From NCBI GenBank assembly GCA_051880495.1, contig JBJEOB010000104.1:1-9877 (forward strand): 9,877 nt of DNA, read 5' to 3'. The position numbers and the translations under genes are program-made. The DNA comes from MGBC120314 sp051880495 (GTDB lineage Bacteria; Bacillota; Clostridia; Lachnospirales; Lachnospiraceae). Below are positions 4,941 to 9,877 of the stretch, piece after piece (the first letter of the stretch is position 1; each line of letters starts with the position of its first letter). Below the pieces are notes generated by a model that worked only from the letters and a program-made list of their open reading frames with translations, was not told the DNA's origin and ran no database searches.

Positions 4941-5882
4941 ATGAAGGAATCATTTAAAGTGCGTACTGACCTTGCGCTTGAGGCAAGGGAAGATATAAAA
5001 ATGTCTGACAGCGAACTTAAGGGAGTTATCGTTGAAGAGAAAACAAATGAAAAGGAAGATATTCACGTAATCAAGATGACCATAACAAATGAGCACGGCA
5101 GCCGCCTGCTAAACAAACCAATAGGAACATATATGACGCTTGAAGCACCGCAGATGGCACTGCCAAGTGAGGAGTATCACAGGGAAATATCATGTGTGCT
5201 TGCGGAATATATCAAGGAACTTATGAAAGATTACTGGCGTGAGGAAGGTATTTCAATACTTGTTGTAGGACTGGGAAACCGTGAGGTAACACCGGATGCA
5301 TTAGGACCGAATGTAGTCAACAATATTTCCATAAAACGTGAGGCATCCATAGGCGACCGGAAGATAAATATAAGTGGTATCGTACCGGGTGTACTGGCGC
5401 AGACAGGCATGGAAACGGCTATTATCATAAAGGGAATAGTAAATGAGACAAAGCCGGATGTTGTGATTGCGATAGATGCACTGGCAGCACGCAATTCAAG
5501 AAGGCTTAATACAACGATACAGGTGACTGACACGGGAATACATCCCGGCTCAGGTGTCGGAAACCACAGAAGGGCACTTACTAAGGAAACAATCGGAACA
5601 AATGTAATTGCAATAGGTGTTCCGACGGTAATTGACACGCCGACAATCGTGTATGATACGCTTGAAAATCTTTTGAAAGCATTGTCGGTGTCGGACCATT
5701 TTAAAACGGTATCGGATACGTTTCATAAACTCAATAATGAAGAAAAGTATGAGCTGATTAAAGAAATAATTTATCCTGAGATGGCTGAAATGTTTGTTAC
5801 GCCAAAGGATGCGGATGAGACAATAAAGCGTATCGGCTATACGATTTCCGAGGCAATCAATATTGTGACAAATTCTGTGTAA
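4941..5882 (+). CDS. gpr: Germination protease (GPR), spore-specific aspartic protease
   Basis: GPR is made as a zymogen in the developing spore and degrades the small acid-soluble DNA-binding proteins at germination. The protein has 313 residues, shorter than Bacillus GPR (about 370). It carries the propeptide-region signature VRTDLALEARE at 7-17. The hallmark segments of family A25 are LGNREVTPDALGP at 111-123 and VVIAIDALAAR at 174-184, with D119 and D179 in the positions of the two catalytic aspartates. TDTGIHPGSGVGNHR at 196-210 is also typical. The ATG at 4941 follows GGAGGT at 4930-4935; an upstream in-frame TTG at 4935 overlaps that site and is less likely. It diverges from rpsT across 193 bases and is followed after 70 bases by spoIIP, its usual neighbour. 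Confidence 0.96.
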   Translation: MKESFKVRTDLALEAREDIKMSDSELKGVIVEEKTNEKEDIHVIKMTITNEHGSRLLNKPIGTYMTLEAPQMALPSEEYHREISCVLAEYIKELMKDYWREEGISILVVGLGNREVTPDALGPNVVNNISIKREASIGDRKINISGIVPGVLAQTGMETAIIIKGIVNETKPDVVIAIDALAARNSRRLNTTIQVTDTGIHPGSGVGNHRRALTKETIGTNVIAIGVPTVIDTPTIVYDTLENLLKALSVSDHFKTVSDTFHKLNNEEKYELIKEIIYPEMAEMFVTPKDADETIKRIGYTISEAINIVTNSV

Positions 5883-5896
5883 TATTAATATCCTGT

Positions 5897-5943
5897 GAAA
5901 TCACTGAATATATATGAATAAGTATCATACGTGGGGTGATTTC
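5897..5943 (+). promoter_or_regulatory. Inverted repeat enclosing the spoIIP upstream region; possible sigma-E element
   Basis: GAAATCAC (5897-5904) is a perfect reverse complement of GTGATTTC (5936-5943). In RNA the second arm overlaps GGGGTGAT, the only Shine-Dalgarno-like sequence before spoIIP. Inside the loop, GAATATA (5906-5912) and CATAC (5926-5930), 13 bases apart, resemble a sigma-E promoter, the factor that drives spoIIP in Bacillus. The two ideas conflict: a start from that promoter, near 5940, would leave out most of the ribosome binding site. Confidence 0.3.
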
Positions 5944-5952
5944 GATTAATTT

Positions 5953-7113
5953 ATGAAAAGAAGAAAAGGAAATTTGTGGGGAACAGGACTGATTATCATT
6001 GCCTCGGTCCTGTTTCTTATGATGAAAATAGATTGGGCAGATGCATTTTCATTCTGGGGACAGAATGTGAGTCTACTGCCCGGATACATTGAAAGCCATA
6101 AACACGGAAATTTTACAACACAAAATGTAATCAATCAGTATCTGCCTATTGTAGGTTATGTTGAAACACATTATGTGGATACGTCATTTGATGATGATCC
6201 TTCTTATAAATATGAACCTCAGCTTGAATACCTTACCTTAGATATGGAAGATGAGACCGATGCAGTGCAGGAAAATGTGGAAACACAGGCGGCGCAGGAA
6301 ACGTCTGTACCGGTTACCTTATTTCCGGTTAAGGTAAATAAGAATGAACTGGCTGATTTTAAAAACCTGCTTTCGAATTTTTATACGGTAACGTCGATAA
6401 CTGAACTGAAGGAGGATACATTTGACGTAAACAGCGCATTAAACGAGGACCTGACACTTAAAGGAGACGCGTCAAATCCTCAGATACTGATATTTCATAC
6501 ACATTCGCAGGAAACATTTGCAGATTCAACAGAAGGTGACCCTTCTACCTCGATAGTAGGTGTGGGCGCAAGGCTGGCTGAGCTTTTAAGCAGTAAATAT
6601 GGGTATAATGTAATCCATGACACGTCAGTTTATGATTATGTAAATGGTGTGTTAGACAGGAGCAAAGCCTATACGTATGCGGAGCAGGGAATCCAGTCAA
6701 TACTTAATCAATACCCGACTATTGAGGTGATACTTGATATCCACAGAGACGGTGTGAATGAAAATGTAAGACTTGTGACGGACGTTGATGGTAAGCCGAC
6801 GGCAAAGATAATGTTTTTTAACGGAATAAGCTACACGAAGGTTAACGGCAGGATTGATTACCTTAAAAATCCGTATATTCAGGATAATCTCGCAATGAGT
6901 CTTCAGATGCAGATGCTGGGAAATACATATTATCCGGACCTTTTAAGAAAAATATATATAAACGGATACAGGTATTGTCTTCATTTCAGGGAAAAATCAA
7001 TGCTTATCGAGGTTGGAGCGCAAAACAATACACTGCAGGAGGAACTCAATGCAATGGAGCCGCTTGCGGATATGTTAAACAGGCTGTTTACAGGCGAAAA
7101 AGGATATGAGTAA
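5953..7113 (+). CDS. spoIIP: Stage II sporulation protein P, peptidoglycan hydrolase
   Basis: SpoIIP is a membrane-anchored amidase and endopeptidase that, with SpoIID and SpoIIM, thins septal peptidoglycan and drives engulfment of the forespore. Residues 11-25 form the N-terminal membrane anchor after a basic MKRRK start. Residues 30-170 are a variable stalk with an acidic stretch near 97-115. The catalytic domain (about 173-386) shows ILIFHTHSQETF at 178-189, LDIHRDGV at 261-268 and LIEVGAQNNTLQE at 351-363. H182, E187, H264 and E353 are the likely zinc and catalytic residues. Length (386) is normal. An in-frame stop directly upstream makes the ATG at 5953 the first possible start. The ribosome binding site GGGGTGAT (5933-5940) is unusually far, about 12 bases. 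It follows gpr as in other spore formers. Confidence 0.95.
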   Translation: MKRRKGNLWGTGLIIIASVLFLMMKIDWADAFSFWGQNVSLLPGYIESHKHGNFTTQNVINQYLPIVGYVETHYVDTSFDDDPSYKYEPQLEYLTLDMEDETDAVQENVETQAAQETSVPVTLFPVKVNKNELADFKNLLSNFYTVTSITELKEDTFDVNSALNEDLTLKGDASNPQILIFHTHSQETFADSTEGDPSTSIVGVGARLAELLSSKYGYNVIHDTSVYDYVNGVLDRSKAYTYAEQGIQSILNQYPTIEVILDIHRDGVNENVRLVTDVDGKPTAKIMFFNGISYTKVNGRIDYLKNPYIQDNLAMSLQMQMLGNTYYPDLLRKIYINGYRYCLHFREKSMLIEVGAQNNTLQEELNAMEPLADMLNRLFTGEKGYE

Positions 7114-7117
7114 ATAC

Positions 7118-7146
7118 TTGTAAATACGAAAAAAATAAGATATACT
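7118..7146 (+). promoter_or_regulatory. Sigma-A promoter for amidase-lepA-hemW
   Basis: TTGTAA (7118-7123) and TATACT (7141-7146) are separated by exactly 17 bases, with few mismatches to the vegetative consensus. Transcription should begin near 7153, 35 bases before the amidase start. It suggests that the amidase and the tightly linked lepA and hemW are expressed in growing cells apart from the sporulation genes upstream. Confidence 0.62.
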
Positions 7147-7187
7147 TAATTAGATACACTCTTAAAAATACAATGGAGAAATGAAAA

Positions 7188-7982
7188 ATGTTTTACAATA
7201 GATTTAAACCTGTGATTGCAGGCGTTATTCTGGGAATAAGTATTTTGACAGGCTGTGGAAGTACTGAACTTGAGCAGGAGGTTGTTCATCTTATAGATGA
7301 AACTACACAAGAAACCACACAAAAAACCACGCAGGCATCAAAATATAATCCTGAACCGCTTGAGACAACGGAATATGTTAAGACAGAGTATGTACCGAGT
7401 GAGGAATTCCTTAATCAGGATGAGTGGATTACGGTATGTCTTGACCCGGGACACGGAGGACGTGATGTTGGTGCAAGTTACGGCAGCCACACTGAAAAAG
7501 AACAGGGTCTTGAAATGTGCCTGCTTATACGCGAGTACCTAAAACCGTATGACGTACATGTCATTCTGACAAGAGAAGAGGACATTTCCATGCCTTCACT
7601 TGACAGACCTTTATTTGCAAATGAACATTATGCAGATGTACTCGTTTCCATTCACAGAAATAAATATAAGACCTCGGATGTAAGAGGAGTTGAGATATGG
7701 ATTGGCAAAGCCAGAAAAGACGAGGATGTAAGGCTTGCCAAAATTCTCATGGAAAAAATGGGACAGGTTGACGGAACCAAGCTTCGCGGAATAGAAGGCG
7801 GTTCAACGGCAGACAGGGACAAAGATTATTTTGTTAACAGATACAGCCATATGCCAAGCTGTATTATTGAACTTGGATTTATGTCCAACAAGAAGGACAA
7901 TGAGCTCTGGGAAAATCATAAGGAAGATTATGCAAGGCTTATTGGGGACGGCATTTTGGAATTTCTCGGCGTAGAACATTAA
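7188..7982 (+). CDS. N-acetylmuramoyl-L-alanine amidase, Amidase_3 lipoprotein
   Basis: This enzyme should cut the bond between N-acetylmuramic acid and the stem peptide outside the cell. The N-terminus is a lipoprotein signal: basic residues, a hydrophobic stretch at 9-20, and the lipobox LTGC with C23 as the lipidated residue. Residues 38-49 hold three tandem (E/K)TTQ tetrapeptides in a Thr/Glu linker. The catalytic domain (about 80-262) shows DPGHGGRDVGA at 86-96, E103 in TEKEQGL, SIHRN at 154-158 and IELGFMSN at 227-234. H89, E103 and H156 should hold zinc and E228 is catalytic. The family often has SIHAN, so Arg157 is a small deviation. GGAG at 7175-7178 is nine bases before the ATG at 7188. 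The fold resembles CwlD, but the lipobox and vegetative-type promoter argue against calling it that. Confidence 0.92.
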   Translation: MFYNRFKPVIAGVILGISILTGCGSTELEQEVVHLIDETTQETTQKTTQASKYNPEPLETTEYVKTEYVPSEEFLNQDEWITVCLDPGHGGRDVGASYGSHTEKEQGLEMCLLIREYLKPYDVHVILTREEDISMPSLDRPLFANEHYADVLVSIHRNKYKTSDVRGVEIWIGKARKDEDVRLAKILMEKMGQVDGTKLRGIEGGSTADRDKDYFVNRYSHMPSCIIELGFMSNKKDNELWENHKEDYARLIGDGILEFLGVEH

Positions 7983-7996
7983 GGAGACTAGGACAG

Positions 7997-9811
7997 ATGA
8001 GTAGGATTAATCAGAAAAATATACGTAATTTTTGCATAGTTGCACATATAGACCACGGTAAGTCGACACTTGCGGACAGAATCATTGAGATGACGGGCAC
8101 ACTTACAAGCCGTGAAATGCAAGACCAGGTTCTTGATAACATGGAGCTTGAGAGAGAGCGCGGTATTACAATCAAGGCACAGGCAGTGCGTATTGTATAT
8201 AAGGCAAAGGACGGGGAGGAATACATATTCAATCTGATTGATACACCCGGACATGTTGATTTTAATTATGAGGTTTCACGAAGCCTTGCAGCCTGCGACG
8301 GTGCAATTCTTGTCGTTGATGCGGCTCAGGGCATAGAGGCACAGACACTTGCCAATGTTTATCTTGCATTGGACCACAATCTGGATGTATTCCCTGTAAT
8401 TAACAAGATTGACCTTCCAAGCGCAGAGCCTGAACGCGTTAAGAATGAAATTGAAGATGTTATCGGAATAGAGGCGCAGGATGCACCGCTTATTTCAGCC
8501 AAGAACGGAATCAACATCGAGGAGGTGCTTGAGGCTGTGGTTGCCAAGATACCGGCACCGACAGGCGACCCTGATGCACCGCTTAAGGCGCTTATTTTCG
8601 ACTCTTTGTATGATTCGTACAAGGGTGTTATTGTGTTCTGCCGTATTCGTGAGGGCAGCGTTAAAAAAGGCACAAGAATCCGCATGATGGCTACAGGTGC
8701 AGAGGCAGATGTAGTGGAGGTAGGATATTTCGGAGCGGGACAGTTTGTTGCCTGCGATGAGCTTTCTGCCGGTATGGTTGGATATATTACGGCGAGTATC
8801 AAAAATGTTAAGGACACCACTGTCGGTGATACCGTGACAGATGCCAACAATCCATGTGATGAGCCACTGCCGGGCTACAAGAAGGTCAATCCTATGGTTT
8901 ACTGCGGACTGTATCCTGCTGATGGTGCCAAATACGGAGATTTAAGGGATGCCCTTGAAAAATTACAGTTAAATGATGCTTCACTCCAGTATGAGCCGGA
9001 GACCTCAATAGCACTGGGATTTGGTTTCAGATGTGGTTTCTTAGGTCTCCTTCATCTTGAAATAATACAGGAACGTCTGGAGAGAGAATACAATCTTGAC
9101 CTTGTCACAACGGCACCGGGTGTTATTTACAAGGTTCACAAGACCAACGGTGAAGTGATTGAGCTTACCAATCCGTCCAATCTTCCTGACCCGTCGGAAA
9201 TCGATTACATGGAGGAGCCGATTGTAAGTGCCGAGATTATGGTAACTTCTGAATTTATCGGTTCAATCATGACTCTTTGTCAGGAAAGACGCGGCGTATA
9301 TCACGGAATGGAATACATCGAGGGCACGAGAGCACTCTTAAAATATGATCTTCCGTTGAATGAAATTATTTACGATTTCTTTGATGCATTAAAATCACGC
9401 TCAAAAGGATATGCATCATTTGACTATGAAATGAAGGGCTATGAGAAGTCAAAGCTTGTCAAGCTTGACATCCTTATCAATAAAGAAGAGGTTGACGCAC
9501 TTTCATTTATTGTTCATGCGGACTCTGCATACGAGCGTGGCAGAAGAATGTGTGAGAAGTTAAAAGAAGAAATTCCGAGACATTTATTTGAAATACCGAT
9601 TCAGGCGGCAATCGGAAGCAAGGTTATCGCAAGGGAGACAGTAAAGGCACTCAGAAAGGATGTCCTTGCAAAATGTTACGGTGGCGATATTTCGCGTAAG
9701 AAGAAGCTTCTTGAAAAACAGAAGGAAGGAAAGAAGAGAATGCGCCAGATTGGCAACGTAGAGATTCCTCAGGAGGCCTTCATGAGCGTTTTGAAGCTGG
9801 ACGAGGAGTAG
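7997..9811 (+). CDS. lepA: Elongation factor 4 (LepA), ribosome-associated GTPase
   Basis: LepA is a translational GTPase related to EF-G that acts on the ribosome during initiation/assembly and under stress. All GTPase motifs are present: G1 AHIDHGKS at 16-23, G2 RGIT at 55-58, G3 DTPGH at 82-86, G4 NKID at 136-139 and G5 SAK at 167-169. Beyond the EF-Tu-like domain 2 come the EF-G-like domains and the LepA-specific C-terminal domain with KKRMRQIGNVEIPQEAF near the end. The 604-residue length is typical. The ribosome binding site AAGGAGA (7981-7987) overlaps the amidase stop codon, nine bases before the ATG, so translation is probably coupled. hemW starts one base after the lepA stop, the usual Firmicutes order. 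Confidence 0.98.
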   Translation: MSRINQKNIRNFCIVAHIDHGKSTLADRIIEMTGTLTSREMQDQVLDNMELERERGITIKAQAVRIVYKAKDGEEYIFNLIDTPGHVDFNYEVSRSLAACDGAILVVDAAQGIEAQTLANVYLALDHNLDVFPVINKIDLPSAEPERVKNEIEDVIGIEAQDAPLISAKNGINIEEVLEAVVAKIPAPTGDPDAPLKALIFDSLYDSYKGVIVFCRIREGSVKKGTRIRMMATGAEADVVEVGYFGAGQFVACDELSAGMVGYITASIKNVKDTTVGDTVTDANNPCDEPLPGYKKVNPMVYCGLYPADGAKYGDLRDALEKLQLNDASLQYEPETSIALGFGFRCGFLGLLHLEIIQERLEREYNLDLVTTAPGVIYKVHKTNGEVIELTNPSNLPDPSEIDYMEEPIVSAEIMVTSEFIGSIMTLCQERRGVYHGMEYIEGTRALLKYDLPLNEIIYDFFDALKSRSKGYASFDYEMKGYEKSKLVKLDILINKEEVDALSFIVHADSAYERGRRMCEKLKEEIPRHLFEIPIQAAIGSKVIARETVKALRKDVLAKCYGGDISRKKKLLEKQKEGKKRMRQIGNVEIPQEAFMSVLKLDEE

Positions 9812-9812
9812 T

Positions 9813-9877
9813 ATGAAAAACCTGGGGCTTTATGTGCATATTCCGTTTTGCGTGCAAAAATGCAGATATTGTGATTT
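9813..9877 (+). CDS. hemW: HemW, radical SAM protein, 5' part only
   Basis: Only the first 21 codons and two bases lie in the window. The frame reads MKNLGLYVHIPFC then VQKCRYCDF, the N-terminus of HemW (formerly called HemN-like, oxygen-independent coproporphyrinogen oxidase-like). The CxxxCxxC motif with C13, C17 and C20 binds the 4Fe-4S cluster used with S-adenosylmethionine. HemW is a haem-binding chaperone rather than the oxidase in studied bacteria. GAGGAG (9803-9808) lies four bases before the ATG, inside the end of lepA, and the start is one base after the lepA stop. Position after lepA supports HemW over HemN proper. Confidence 0.9.
   Translation, partial: MKNLGLYVHIPFCVQKCRYCD

Noticed and set aside
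7181..7201. Six-codon upstream frame ATG..TAG overlapping the amidase start
   Set aside because: The ATG is only two bases after GGAG, too close to be used, and the peptide has no recognisable leader character.
8359..8850. Minus-strand open frame of 163 codons opposite lepA
   Set aside because: It is fully antisense to a highly conserved GTPase gene. Its Ser/Thr/Ile-rich product is what the complement of such coding DNA gives.
1..9877. CRISPR array, tRNA, rRNA, transposase or integrase genes
   Set aside because: None was seen. The repeated elements are short hairpins, not regularly spaced direct repeats, and no transposase motif was found in any supported gene.

Overview
The window looks like chromosomal DNA of a low-GC, endospore-lineage Firmicute, most likely a fibre-degrading gut or rumen Clostridia of the Lachnospiraceae type. 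The reasons are the gene order holA / rpsT (reverse) / gpr / spoIIP / lepA / hemW, which is a conserved Firmicutes neighbourhood; the spore genes gpr and spoIIP; strong AGGAGG-type ribosome binding sites; and a membrane-anchored family-5 glycoside hydrolase. The species assignment is inference.

Left part (1 to about 1620): probable accessory DNA. An uncertain reading frame runs off the left edge on the minus strand. It is followed by a 216-residue polytopic membrane protein of unknown function and a 227-residue ankyrin-repeat protein. The two lie in tandem, separated by 95 bases that hold a palindrome and a short GC-rich block.

Centre (1622-4480): a well-formed sigma-A-type promoter, with an inverted repeat filling the space between its -35 and -10 boxes, precedes holA (DNA polymerase III delta subunit). 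One base after holA comes a cellulase-like gene with a membrane anchor, a Thr/Glu linker, a CBM2-like domain and a GH5 catalytic domain. This pair ends in a 190-base series of hairpins that includes two terminators. The second terminator is symmetrical and can also serve the converging rpsT.

Right part (4484-9877): rpsT (ribosomal protein S20, TTG start) is transcribed leftward from its own promoter with a leader of about 88 bases. Rightward run gpr (spore protease), spoIIP (engulfment peptidoglycan hydrolase), a lipoprotein Amidase_3 with its own sigma-A-like promoter, lepA (EF4) and the start of hemW. The amidase, lepA and hemW have Shine-Dalgarno sequences or starts touching the preceding stop codon, which suggests one coupled operon downstream of the 7118-7146 promoter.

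No convincing new multi-gene system is visible. The points most worth a second look are the cellulase gene wedged directly behind holA, the operator-like palindrome in the holA promoter, the palindrome-rich island at 4260-4450, the rpsT leader, the amidase inserted between spoIIP and lepA, and the orphan membrane/ankyrin pair.
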